DNA of 64,000 nt from Kluyvera sp047971185 (GTDB taxonomy: Bacteria > Pseudomonadota > Gammaproteobacteria > Enterobacterales > Enterobacteriaceae): contig NZ_JBKDZH010000033.1 in the NCBI RefSeq assembly GCF_047971185.1, positions 124,001 to 188,000 on the forward strand, written 5' to 3'. The notes under the pieces are model-generated. The model worked only from the letters and a program-made list of their open reading frames with translations. It had not been told where the DNA came from and made no database searches. Numbering within the stretch: position 1 is the stretch's first letter; the number at the start of each line of letters is the position of its first letter. The position numbers and the translations under genes were made by a program. Positions 8,787 through 17,103 of the stretch are shown in pieces.

Positions 8787-10274
8787 ATGCGCAACCCCAC
8801 CTTATTACAGTGTTTTCACTGGTATTACCCAACCGGCGGTGAACTGTGGCCGGAAGTCTCAGCCCTGGCGCCGAATTTGCAGGAAATCGGCATCAATATG
8901 GTCTGGTTACCCCCCGCCAGTAAAGGTGCGTCCGGGGGATATTCCGTCGGCTATGACAGTTACGACCTTTTTGACCTGGGGGAATTTGATCAGAAAGGGT
9001 CAGTCGCCACCAAATATGGCGATAAGTCGCAGCTACTGGCCGCCGTTGATGCCCTACAGCAGCACGACATTGCCGTGCTGATGGACGTGGTGGTGAACCA
9101 CAAAATGGGGGCTGACGAAAAAGAGCGTATCCGCGTGCAGCGCGTGAATGCGGACGATCGCACGCAGATTAATGAGGAGATCGTCGAGTGCGAGGCGTGG
9201 ACGCGCTACACCTTTCCGGCCCGCGCGGGGAAATATTCGCAGTTTATCTGGGACTACAAATGTTTTAGCGGTATTGACCACATCGAGTCGCCTGACGAAG
9301 ACGGCATTTTCAAAATCGTTAATGACTATACCGGCGAAGGCTGGAACGATCAGGTCGATGATGAAATGGGCAATTTTGACTATCTGATGGGGGAGAACAT
9401 CGATTTTCGCAATCACGCGGTCACCGAAGAACTCAAATACTGGGCGCGCTGGATGCTTGAGCAAACCCACTGCGATGGTTTTCGTCTTGATGCGGTCAAG
9501 CACATTCCCGCGTGGTTCTATAAAGAGTGGATTGAGCACGTACAGGACGTTGCGCCCCGGCCGCTGTTTATTGTGGCGGAATACTGGTCCCATGAAGTGG
9601 ATAAATTGCAGCAGTATATCGACCAGGTTGCGGGGCAAACGATGCTGTTCGATGCGCCGCTGCAAATGCACTTCCATGAAGCGTCGCGTATGGGGCGTGA
9701 TTACGATATGAGCCAGATTTTCACCGGTACCCTGGTTGAAGTGGATCCGTTTCATGCGGTGACGCTGGTGGCTAATCACGATACTCAGCCGCTGCAGGCG
9801 CTGGAAGCGCCGGTTGAAGCCTGGTTTAAACCGCTGGCCTATGCGCTGATCCTGCTGCGTGAAAACGGCGTGCCTTCGGTGTTTTATCCTGACCTGTTTG
9901 GCGCGCACTATGAGGATAACGGCGGCGATGGCGAAACCTATGTCATCGACATGCCGGTCATCGCGCAGCTGCATGAGCTGATCGATGCCCGCCAGCGTTT
10001 TGCCCACGGGGTACAGACGCTATGGTTCGATCATCCTAACTGCATCGCGTTTAGCCGCAGCGGCACCGATGAAATGCCCGGCTGCGTGGTGGTACTGTCG
10101 AACGGGGACGAGGGGGAGAAAACGGTGACGCTTGGGGAAAACTACGGCCATAAACGCTGGAAGGATTTTCTCAATAACCGTGAAGAAGTCGTTGAGACCG
10201 ATGACCAGGGCTGCGCGACCTTTACCTGCCATGGCGGTAGCGTGAGCGTCTGGGTGATGGAAGAGGTGCTCTGA
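8787..10274 (+). CDS. amyA: Cytoplasmic alpha-amylase
   Basis: A 495-residue glycoside hydrolase family 13 enzyme without signal peptide, equal in length to E. coli AmyA, which hydrolyses alpha-1,4-glucans in the cytoplasm. Conserved regions are intact: DVVVNH (100-105), GFRLDAVKH with the nucleophile Asp235, the acid/base Glu265 in VAEYW, and NHD with Asp332. The opening NPTLLQCFHWY is typical of the bacterial subfamily. The ATG is preceded by GGAGA. In E. coli amyA lies in the flagellar region, so its place here beside srfA is a different arrangement. The 236-bp divergent gap from srfA (8551-8786) must hold both promoters; no strong consensus boxes stand out. Confidence 0.95.
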   Translation: MRNPTLLQCFHWYYPTGGELWPEVSALAPNLQEIGINMVWLPPASKGASGGYSVGYDSYDLFDLGEFDQKGSVATKYGDKSQLLAAVDALQQHDIAVLMDVVVNHKMGADEKERIRVQRVNADDRTQINEEIVECEAWTRYTFPARAGKYSQFIWDYKCFSGIDHIESPDEDGIFKIVNDYTGEGWNDQVDDEMGNFDYLMGENIDFRNHAVTEELKYWARWMLEQTHCDGFRLDAVKHIPAWFYKEWIEHVQDVAPRPLFIVAEYWSHEVDKLQQYIDQVAGQTMLFDAPLQMHFHEASRMGRDYDMSQIFTGTLVEVDPFHAVTLVANHDTQPLQALEAPVEAWFKPLAYALILLRENGVPSVFYPDLFGAHYEDNGGDGETYVIDMPVIAQLHELIDARQRFAHGVQTLWFDHPNCIAFSRSGTDEMPGCVVVLSNGDEGEKTVTLGENYGHKRWKDFLNNREEVVETDDQGCATFTCHGGSVSVWVMEEVL

Positions 10275-10337
10275 GCTTAATATATTGATGTTGATAGCAT
10301 TATTTATGTTAATTGGTTATTTGCCAGTTATCGGCGG

Positions 10338-10357
10338 CCGTGCTCTGATGAGCACGG
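10338..10357 (+). terminator. Hairpin between amyA and the peptide-binding gene
   Basis: CCGTGCTC-TGAT-GAGCACGG, a perfect 8-bp stem with a 4-base loop, lies 64 bp after the amyA stop. No U-run follows, but a TATAAT hexamer at 10365-10370 does, so the hairpin may separate amyA from a promoter for the next gene. Confidence 0.4.
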
Positions 10358-10391
10358 ACATCCTTATAATAAAATCGAAAGGCTAATCACC

Positions 10392-11980
10392 ATGACCACA
10401 GGGAAAACGCTCCTCGCGCTGGCGCTCAGCGCGCTGTTACCGGCAAGCGCCGCCTGGGCGGCAAACACTGACACGCTCGTCTACTGCTCCGAGGCGTCAC
10501 CGGAGTCCTTCAACCCGCAAATCGCCAGCTCCGGCCCGACCTTTGTCGCCAGTTCGCAAACGCTGTATAACCGGCTGATCAACTTCGATCCGGTTAAAAA
10601 TACGCCGATCCCCTCACTGGCGACCGACTGGACGATTTCGCCGGACGGTTTGACCTATACTTTCACGCTGCGTCAGGGCGTGAAGTTCAACAGCAACAAG
10701 TTCTTTACCCCGACCCGCGACTTTAACGCCGATGACGTGATCTTCTCCGTACTGCGGCAGAAGGATAGCGATCACCCTTACCATAAGGTTTCGCAGGGGA
10801 ATTACGAGTATTTCCACGATGTCGGCCTTGATAAGCTGATTAAATCGGTGAAAAAGGTCGATGACTACCACGTGCAGTTTGAGTTGAGCGAGCCGAATGC
10901 CGCATTCCTCGCCGACTGGGGGATGGATTTCGCCTCGATTCTGTCGGCGGAATACGCCGATGCGATGATGAAAAAGGGCACGCCGGAGAACGTGGATAAC
11001 TGGCCAATCGGCACCGGGCCGTACGTGCTTCAGCAATATAAAGCCGATTCTCAGATCCGCTACCTCGCAAACCCAAACTACTGGGACGGCCCGGTGCCGA
11101 CGAAGCATCTGATCTTCGCCATCACGCCAAACGTCGAAACGCGTCTGGCGAAGCTGCAAACCAACGAATGCCAGATTATCCCGGCACCGTCGCCGGTACA
11201 GTTTGAGGTGATTAAAAAAAATCACGATCTGGCGCTACATTCGGTAGAAGCGCTGAACGTCGGCTATCTGGCGTTTAACACCGAGAAAAAACCGTTTGAT
11301 AACGTACTGGTGCGCCAGGCGCTGAACTACGCCACCGACAAGCTGGCGATCGTCAATGCGGTGTTTATGGGCTCCGGGACGGTGGCAAAATCGCCGATTC
11401 CGCCGAATATGATGGGCTTTGATAAAGCGCTGAAAGATTACGGCTATGACCCGGAAAAAGCCAAAGCGCTGCTGAAGCAGGCGGGGCTGGAGAAGGGCGT
11501 GGATGTGACGCTGTGGTCGATGCCGGTGCAGCGTCCGTATAACCCGAATTCACGACGGATTGCGGAAATGATCCAGAACGACTGGGCCAAAGTGGGCGTG
11601 CGGGCCAAAATCGTGACCTATGAGTGGGGTGAATATCTCTCCGGTATCCGTAAAGGGGAACACGATAGCGCGCTGTATGGCTGGATGTCGGACAACGGCG
11701 ACCCGGATAACTTTGCCAATACGCTGCTGGGCTGCGACAGCATTAAAACCGGCTCCAACGCCGCGCGCTGGTGTAATAAAGAGTATGATGGTCTGGTGAA
11801 AAAGGCGCTGGTGGTGAGCGACCCGGCCAAACGTGCCGCGCTCTACGGCCAGGCGCAGGACAGCAGGTACCGTGGATTGCGCTGGCGAACGGCAAAACGT
11901 TTTACGCCACGCGCAGTAACGTCACCGGCTACAGCGTGAGCCTGATGGGCAGCGATTTCTCGAAGGTGAAAATTAATTAA
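10392..11980 (+). pseudogene. DppA-like peptide-binding protein, frameshifted near the C-terminus
   Basis: A periplasmic solute-binding protein of the DppA/SapA type with a signal peptide ending AAWAA (about 24 residues). It keeps family segments such as YNRLI, FASILSAEYADAMM, PIGTGPYVL, LNVGYLAFN, MPVQRPYNPN and GDPDNF. The frame is intact to Asp490 (11859-11861), then runs 25 unrelated residues to a stop at 11939. From 11864 another frame continues with a normal family ending (QVPWIALANGKTF to SDFSKVKIN) and stops at 11980, 9 bp before ydcY. Comparison with DppA spacing fits loss of about 10 nucleotides at 11861/11862. No permease genes lie nearby, so it would be an orphan receptor. A sequencing or assembly error is an alternative. 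Confidence 0.82.
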
Positions 11981-11989
11981 GGAGCAGGT

Positions 11990-12223
11990 ATGTCACATCT
12001 GGATGAGGTTATCGCGCGCGTTGACGCCGCGATTGAAGGGAACGTGATTACGCACATGAATGAGCTGCTGGTGGAGCTGAGCGACGATGCGGACCTGAGC
12101 CGTGAAGATCGTTTTACTCAGCAGCAGCGTTTGCGGGTGACGATTTCCCATCACGGTCAGCACCATCGTGAACAGGAAGAAGCGCGCAAGGAACAGCTCA
12201 CCCAGGGTGGAACCATTCTGTAA
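11990..12223 (+). CDS. ydcY: Small conserved protein YdcY (DUF2526)
   Basis: 77 residues, the same length as E. coli YdcY and nearly collinear with it (MSHLDEVIARVDAAIE at the start, QLTQGGTIL at the end). It is charged and helical with no signal peptide or membrane segment. Function is unknown. A GGAGCAGGT ribosome site precedes the ATG. It lies 9 bp after the restored stop of the peptide-binding gene and may be cotranscribed with it. In E. coli it also sits beside ydcZ. Confidence 0.93.
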   Translation: MSHLDEVIARVDAAIEGNVITHMNELLVELSDDADLSREDRFTQQQRLRVTISHHGQHHREQEEARKEQLTQGGTIL

Positions 12224-12229
12224 ACCGAT

Positions 12230-12263
12230 CTGGCCGGGCTGCGATGACGCGTAGCCCGGCCAG
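12230..12263. terminator. Bidirectional hairpin, REP-like
   Basis: CTGGCCGGGCT and AGCCCGGCCAG form an 11-bp stem around a 12-base loop between the convergent ydcY and ydcZ. The core TAGCCCGGCC recurs at other gene ends in this window, so it belongs to a repeat family as well as being a likely terminator. Confidence 0.65.
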
Positions 12264-12269
12264 GCTGGT

Positions 12270-12719
12270 TCAGAACTGTCTCCGCGCCACCAGCCACGCC
12301 CCGATAATCAGCATCACCGCCCCGCATACCGGCCCAACCAGCGCTCGCCAGGGGATGCCATGGCTTCTCATGACGTCCATTACCAGCCCGCCAATCAGCT
12401 GGCTGGCGACCAGGACGGCGATGGTGGTCGCTGCCCCCACGTACTGATAGCCGCTGATGCTGGCAAAGACGAAGAACGAGCCCAGCAGGCCGGGGATCAG
12501 CGTCCACCACTTGATGGTAGACACCAGTTCGTTGATGCCCGACAGGCCGTATTTGATCAGCAGAATACTGACAAACAGCACGATCCCAACCAGCGAGTTC
12601 AGCAGCATCGCCACCAGGATCGTCGAGGCCGACTGAGTGATTCGCACCATCAGCGTGTTCTGGATAACCAGGCCAATCCCCGCGGCGACCAGAAACGTCA
12701 GCGTGAGGGATTGATTCAT
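12270..12719 (-). CDS. ydcZ: YdcZ inner-membrane protein (DUF606/DMT superfamily)
   Basis: 149 residues with about five hydrophobic helices, matching E. coli YdcZ in size and place. The sequence starts MNQSLTLTFLVAAGIGLVIQ and ends in a short basic tail ARRQF. Proteins of this type are half-size drug/metabolite-transporter relatives that probably pair to make a small efflux or uptake unit; no substrate is known. The start overlaps the mnaT stop by 4 bp (ATGA), so translation is likely coupled to the upstream acetyltransferase. Confidence 0.9.
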   Translation of the reverse strand: MNQSLTLTFLVAAGIGLVIQNTLMVRITQSASTILVAMLLNSLVGIVLFVSILLIKYGLSGINELVSTIKWWTLIPGLLGSFFVFASISGYQYVGAATTIAVLVASQLIGGLVMDVMRSHGIPWRALVGPVCGAVMLIIGAWLVARRQF

Positions 12720-13234
12720 GCGCTACCGTCCGGGTCGCTGCGGTTATCCAGCTGCAGCTGCATAAAGGTCAAATCCAGCCAGCGGCCAAATTTGGTGCCG
12801 ACCTGCGGCATTTGCCCGGTGGTGACAAATCCGTGTTTTGCATGCAGATGCAGGGAAGCATGGTTTTGCGACTCAATGCCCGCCACCATCACATGTTTGC
12901 CGCGGCACTTTGCTTCTTCAATCAGCCTGCCGAGCAGGATATTGCCCAGACCCTTGCCCTGATGGTCGGGGTGCACGTAGACCGAGTGTTCAACGGTATG
13001 GCGAAAGCCGTCAAACGCGCGCCAGTCGCCGTAGGACGCGTAGCCTGTAATCACGCCGTCTTCTTCACTCACCAGCACCGGAAAGTGGCCAAGCTGACGA
13101 GCTTCAAACCAGGCAATACGGTTGTCGGTATCGACGGTTTTATCGTTCCAGATAGCCGCCGTGTGCAGCACGGCGTGATTATAAATGACCGCAATCGCGG
13201 CGCAGTCTTCTTTTGTCGCAAAACGAATAGCCAT
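12716..13234 (-). CDS. mnaT: L-amino acid N-acyltransferase MnaT (GNAT family)
   Basis: Relative of E. coli MnaT (YncA), an N-acetyltransferase for methionine, its sulfone and sulfoximine, and related to phosphinothricin acetyltransferases. The start chosen at 13234 (MAIRFATKEDC) gives 172 residues, the E. coli length, and has an AGGGTG ribosome site; an upstream ATG at 13258 would add eight residues. The acetyl-CoA loop is seen as HPDHQGKGLGNILL, with the conserved substrate segment CRGKHVMVAGIESQNHASL before it and FVTTGQMPQVGTKFG after. It heads the mnaT-ydcZ pair and is divergent from an HTH-cupin regulator, which may control it. Confidence 0.93.
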   Translation of the reverse strand: MAIRFATKEDCAAIAVIYNHAVLHTAAIWNDKTVDTDNRIAWFEARQLGHFPVLVSEEDGVITGYASYGDWRAFDGFRHTVEHSVYVHPDHQGKGLGNILLGRLIEEAKCRGKHVMVAGIESQNHASLHLHAKHGFVTTGQMPQVGTKFGRWLDLTFMQLQLDNRSDPDGSA

Positions 13235-13236
13235 AG

Positions 13237-13272
13237 TTGCACCCTGTGTGTTGTTCACTATAGTATAACGAT
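13237..13272. promoter_or_regulatory. Overlapping divergent promoters and ACTATAGT palindrome (mnaT / HTH-cupin gene)
   Basis: Only 38 bp separate the two divergent start codons. TATAGT (13259-13264) can serve as the rightward -10 box. That puts the start point within one or two bases of the regulator's ATG at 13273, with no ribosome site in between, so a leaderless mRNA is possible. On the other strand TATACT (13267-13262) can serve mnaT. The 8-bp palindrome ACTATAGT (13257-13264) overlaps both, a good place for a regulator to bind. Confidence 0.5.
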
Positions 13273-13848
13273 ATGAATACTATTGAAGACAACTTAAATC
13301 AACGGATCGGTGCAAGAATTCGCATTGAGCGTGAATCGCGGGGCTGGTCGCTGAGCGATTTAGCCGAACGCGCCGGCGTGTCGAGAGCGATGATCCACAA
13401 GATTGAGCGCGGCGAAAGTAGCCCCACGGCGGCGCTGCTGGCGCGGCTTTCCGGCGCGTTCAGCATCAGCATGTCAACGCTGATTGCCCGCGCCGAGATT
13501 CAGGAAGGCAAACTGCTGCGCTTCGCGGACCAACCCGTCTGGCACGACCCGCAAAGCCACTATCTGCGGCGTCACGTCTCGCCGCGCGGCGAGCTGCCGG
13601 TGGATTTGGTCCAGATTGAACTGCCTGCGGGCAGCGATATTCCGATGCCCGCGTCGGCTTATGCCATGGCGCGTCAGCTTATCTGGGTGCAGCAGGGGGA
13701 ACTGCTGTTTATGGAAGGGGAAACCGCGCACCGTATGCAGGCCGGTGACTGTCTGGAACTCGGGCCGCCCAACGACTGCCGGTTTATTAACGATAGCGGT
13801 CACATTTGTGTTTATCTGGTTGTCCGCCTTAACCTTCCGTTATCCTGA
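13273..13848 (+). CDS. HTH (XRE)-cupin transcriptional regulator, YdcN/SutR-like architecture
   Basis: 191 residues. An XRE-type helix-turn-helix lies at about 13-67 (ARIRIERESRGWSLSDLAERA then SRAMIHKIERGESSP). A C-terminal cupin barrel follows (about 110-187), with a small glycine-rich turn (MQAGDCLELGPPNDC). Such proteins sense a small molecule in the cupin and usually regulate an adjacent gene. The architecture is that of E. coli SutR (YdcN), but I do not claim orthology. It faces mnaT across a 38-bp gap, which points to control of mnaT-ydcZ and of itself. No ribosome site is visible before the ATG. Confidence 0.82.
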   Translation: MNTIEDNLNQRIGARIRIERESRGWSLSDLAERAGVSRAMIHKIERGESSPTAALLARLSGAFSISMSTLIARAEIQEGKLLRFADQPVWHDPQSHYLRRHVSPRGELPVDLVQIELPAGSDIPMPASAYAMARQLIWVQQGELLFMEGETAHRMQAGDCLELGPPNDCRFINDSGHICVYLVVRLNLPLS

Positions 13849-13981
13849 TGCGATTGCCTTTGGCGCTTTAATAGCGCCATCTGGTGAAGCGCTCTCCGTT
13901 ATTTGTAGCCCTGTTTCAGAAACGCTTTGAAAATATATGTTGTATTTTTTTTCCAAAAATAGAAAACCCCAGCTATTAATT

Positions 13982-14004
13982 ATAATTGGCTCTGGGCCAA
14001 TTAT
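13982..14004. promoter_or_regulatory. ATAATTGGC-N5-GCCAATTAT palindrome upstream of mcbR
   Basis: A perfect 9-bp inverted repeat with a 5-base centre ends 20 bp before the mcbR ATG, just where a promoter for mcbR would be. GntR-family repressors bind palindromes of this size, so autoregulation by McbR is plausible but unproven. A partial resemblance (TTTGGCTGGCC, near 16960) lies in front of yncD. Confidence 0.5.
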
Positions 14005-14024
14005 TCGTGGGGTTATAAAAAAAC

Positions 14025-14684
14025 ATGCTGGATTTTGCTAAAGCACAACGTATCAGTTTGACACAACAAGTTGAGAATAATATCAAGAATGCACTTATCG
14101 TCGGCGCATTAAAACCCGGCGCACGATTAGTGACGCGTGAAATTGCCGTGAATCAGGGCATCAGCATTACGCCAGTACGCGAAGCGTTGCTGCGGCTGGT
14201 TTCCTGTGGCGCGCTACGGGCGGCACCGGCGCAGGCGTTTTTGGTTCCGGCGTTAACCGATTCAGACTATCAGGAAATAACGAAGATACGCAAAAGTCTT
14301 GAAGGAATGGCGACCGCCGAGGCATCCGAAAACATAACCACAGAAAAGTTACGTGAACTTCATCGCCTGTTTACATTATTCTGTGAGGCGAAGGCGAGCG
14401 GCGATATCACCCAAATGCTGAAAGCAAACTATCAGTTTCGTTTTCGAATATATGAATACGCGGAAATGCCCACATTAATGATTATGATCGAACATTTATG
14501 GGTTCGCGTGGGCCCCAGTTTCCATTATTTATATTTGAATGCGACAGAATCGATTCAGCAAGAAAATTTATATCAACAATTACTTTCGGTGCTGGAGAAA
14601 AAAGAATCAGCAACCAGTTATACCGTGATGTCGCAGATTGTTGATGAATCAATGGGGGTTTTACAGCGCCAGTACCGCTACTAA
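14025..14684 (+). CDS. mcbR: GntR/FadR-family regulator McbR (YncC)
   Basis: 219 residues, like E. coli McbR (221), a GntR-family regulator linked to colanic acid, biofilm formation and control of yncD-region genes. The N-terminal winged helix shows SLTQQVENNIKNALIVGALKPGARLVT followed by SITPVREALLRLVS, a close match to McbR. The C-terminal FCD-type helical domain ends VLQRQYRY. It is convergent with yncD across a 51-bp gap that holds a terminator, and it is probably autoregulated through the palindrome at 13982-14004. Base composition is lower in GC than its neighbours. Confidence 0.88.
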   Translation: MLDFAKAQRISLTQQVENNIKNALIVGALKPGARLVTREIAVNQGISITPVREALLRLVSCGALRAAPAQAFLVPALTDSDYQEITKIRKSLEGMATAEASENITTEKLRELHRLFTLFCEAKASGDITQMLKANYQFRFRIYEYAEMPTLMIMIEHLWVRVGPSFHYLYLNATESIQQENLYQQLLSVLEKKESATSYTVMSQIVDESMGVLQRQYRY

Positions 14685-14700
14685 CGATGAAACGATAAAT

Positions 14701-14736
14701 ACGTTTCCGGGTTTCCCCGGAAACGTGCGGACTTTT
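14701..14736. terminator. Intrinsic terminator between mcbR and yncD
   Basis: ACGTTTCCGGG-TTTC-CCCGGAAACGT is a perfect 11-bp stem (14701-14726), followed by GCGGAC and a run of five T. It should end mcbR transcripts and may also act on yncD transcripts from the other side. Confidence 0.85.
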
Positions 14737-16847
14737 TATTCAAAACGCCACGCAATATTTACGCCAACGCCGTAGTTACGTCCCGGCGCCGGTTCGTAAT
14801 AACGGCCGTTGGACTCGTTAACGATAACGGAACCGACATACTGGCGGTCGAACAGGTTGTCAACGCGACCAAAGACATCGAGATTCCAGTTACCGATATC
14901 GAATTTGTAGCCGGTGTTCACGCCGACGACCGTCCACGACGGCGCGCGGGCGGTGTTCTCATCGTTGGCCATGATATCGCTCATGTAGCGCACGTCGGCC
15001 CCGGCATACCAGCCGCTTTCCGGCTCATAGCCCAGCGAGGCAAAGCCCATATTGCGGGCAATTCCCGGGATCCGATTGCCGTTACAGCTGGCGTCATCGC
15101 AGACGTTGGTGCGGTAGGTGGCATCAAGCCAGGTCCAGGCCGCTTTGGCGCGCCAGTTCTCAGCAAGCTGCTGATCTAAAGACAGTTCAGCCCCCTGACG
15201 ACGGGTTTTGCCCGCGTTTTTGTAGCTGGTGCGCCCGCCGCTGCTGCTGTCGGTGACAATCTCATTATCGGTATCGGTCTGGAATAGCGCTGCGGTTAGC
15301 AGGCCATTGCCAATGCGCGTTTTGCTACCGATTTCCACCGTGTCGTTGGTCGACGGTTGCAGGGCAAAGTTCAGGCCGCTGCGGTTGTCGGAACGGTAGG
15401 ACAGCTCGTTGATGGTCGGGGTTTCAAAGCCGCGACCGGCCGAGAGATAGACGTTCCACGCGTCGGTGACCGCGTACTTTAACGATCCAGCCGGTAACCA
15501 TTTGTGGTAGCTGGCGTCGCCGCTATCGTCGCCGTTTTTCGCGGTAACGTAATGGTCGTTGGAGTCAAACCAGACGGAGCTGTAGCGTATGCCTGCATCA
15601 AGAGTGAGCTTCTCCGTTAGCTGCCACTGGGTTTGCAGGTAGGGGTCAACGTTCCACATCAGGTTGCGTTCGTTGCGGCGCAGGTTGCCTTTCTCGCCAT
15701 ACACCGGCGTCGTGCCGTCCATCCTGAAGTTTTCGTAACCGCGGCGCTTCTCGCTCATGTTTTCGTAGTTCAGCCCGGTGGTGAAGCTCACCGGTACCAG
15801 CAGTTCGCCGCGATGGGTCCAGCGGGTATCAATACCCTGATAGTGACGATCGAGATCGATCACGCCGCCCGCGTGGGTCGGGTTCAGCTGCGGCGCGCGC
15901 GGGATTGACTGGTACTGGGTGGTCTGGCGCTCACCGGCGTACATCATCACGCTCAGATCGTCCTGTTCACTCAGCTGGCGCTCATAGCGCAGGCCGGCCT
16001 GGGTCTGCTTCACGCTTTTACGCGTGTTGTACTGCTCGCCGCGCGGCGACTGCTCGCGGTGCTGATGCAGTTCATCGTAATCCAGGCCGCCCGGGTCGTT
16101 GGCTTTGATGTCAACGCTGTTAAACAGCAGGGTTAGCTTGCTGACGTCGTTGATCCGCACGCCGAGTTTCGCGTTGGCGAGGTTCTTACGCGCCGCGCTG
16201 TGATCGCGATAGCCGCTGGTGATGAATCGATTCGTCGACACGGTGTAATCCACGTCGCCCGCGTGGGTGCCGTCGCCGACCGCGCCGCTGGCCTTCATGC
16301 CATAGTGCCAGGTGCCGTAGCTGCCGTAGTAGCTGCTGGCCTCCAGGGTGGTGGGCTGTTTGCCGCTTTCGGTGGTGACGTTAACCACGCCGCCGGACGA
16401 GTTTCCATACAGCGCGGAGAAGGGGCCGCGCAGCACGTCAATATGGTCCACGCTGCCGATATCAATGTTCGACGTTTGGCCCTGGCCATCCGGCATGGTG
16501 GAAGGGATGCCGTCAACGTACATACGGATGCCGCGCACGCCATAGGTCGAACGTGAACCAAAACCGCGAATCGACAGCTGCAGATCCTGAGCGTAGTTCT
16601 GGCGGTTCTGAATTTGTAAACCCGGAACTGCGCCGAGCGACTCCGACAAATTGACGCGCGGCGCGGCGTGGCGCATCTCCTCGCCGTTAACCACGCTTAC
16701 CGCGGCGGGGGTATCCAGTTCGGAAACGGTCTGAGGAGCGGCGGTCACAATCAACGTTTGTTCGTCGGCGGCCGAGGAAAACGGAGAAAAAGCCAGCGGC
16801 AACAGCAGCATAGGCAGCGTCGCCGAGCGCACGGAAATGATTTTCAT
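14736..16847 (-). CDS. pqqU: TonB-dependent outer-membrane receptor YncD (PqqU, PQQ uptake)
   Basis: 703 residues with a signal peptide of about 27 residues, a TonB box near EQTLIVTA, a plug domain (about 40-165, with GFGSRSTYGVRGIRMYVDGI and DHIDVLRGPFSALYG) and a 22-strand barrel ending NIAWRFE. E. coli YncD (700 residues) has been identified as PqqU, which takes up pyrroloquinoline quinone so that apo-glucose dehydrogenase can be used. It is divergent from yncE with a 256-bp gap between the start codons. Regulation by the nearby McbR is reported for E. coli and is likely here. Confidence 0.93.
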   Translation of the reverse strand: MKIISVRSATLPMLLLPLAFSPFSSAADEQTLIVTAAPQTVSELDTPAAVSVVNGEEMRHAAPRVNLSESLGAVPGLQIQNRQNYAQDLQLSIRGFGSRSTYGVRGIRMYVDGIPSTMPDGQGQTSNIDIGSVDHIDVLRGPFSALYGNSSGGVVNVTTESGKQPTTLEASSYYGSYGTWHYGMKASGAVGDGTHAGDVDYTVSTNRFITSGYRDHSAARKNLANAKLGVRINDVSKLTLLFNSVDIKANDPGGLDYDELHQHREQSPRGEQYNTRKSVKQTQAGLRYERQLSEQDDLSVMMYAGERQTTQYQSIPRAPQLNPTHAGGVIDLDRHYQGIDTRWTHRGELLVPVSFTTGLNYENMSEKRRGYENFRMDGTTPVYGEKGNLRRNERNLMWNVDPYLQTQWQLTEKLTLDAGIRYSSVWFDSNDHYVTAKNGDDSGDASYHKWLPAGSLKYAVTDAWNVYLSAGRGFETPTINELSYRSDNRSGLNFALQPSTNDTVEIGSKTRIGNGLLTAALFQTDTDNEIVTDSSSGGRTSYKNAGKTRRQGAELSLDQQLAENWRAKAAWTWLDATYRTNVCDDASCNGNRIPGIARNMGFASLGYEPESGWYAGADVRYMSDIMANDENTARAPSWTVVGVNTGYKFDIGNWNLDVFGRVDNLFDRQYVGSVIVNESNGRYYEPAPGRNYGVGVNIAWRFE

Positions 16848-17005
16848 GAAAAACTCGCAAAATGTACCAAATGGAACAGACCTGAATAGAGTAATACTTT
16901 TGTAAATATATTGAAAACTTTAGCAGCATAAATGGTTAATTTCAGGTGAGATAATCGAAACTATTTGGCTGGCCGGAGAAAGAAAAGCTCCACTTTACAT
17001 GAATT

Positions 17006-17018
17006 AATGATTACTATT
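17006..17018. promoter_or_regulatory. Fur-box-like sequence upstream of yncE
   Basis: AATGATTACTATT matches 10 of 13 bases of the core AATGATAATCATT. It lies 86 bp before the yncE start in the yncD/yncE divergent region. yncE is iron-repressed in E. coli, which agrees with a Fur site; the match is only moderate. Confidence 0.4.
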
Positions 17019-17103
17019 CGCATCTACAAAACGTAGCGCCATGACGCTGCGAAGGCAGAAGCCATGTGAGCAGAAACAATTAAGTTCATCAAAGGGAGTC
17101 GTC

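Noticed and set aside
9054..10007. A 317-codon frame antisense to amyA
   Set aside because: amyA carries all GH13 motifs; the reverse frame shows only mirrored composition.
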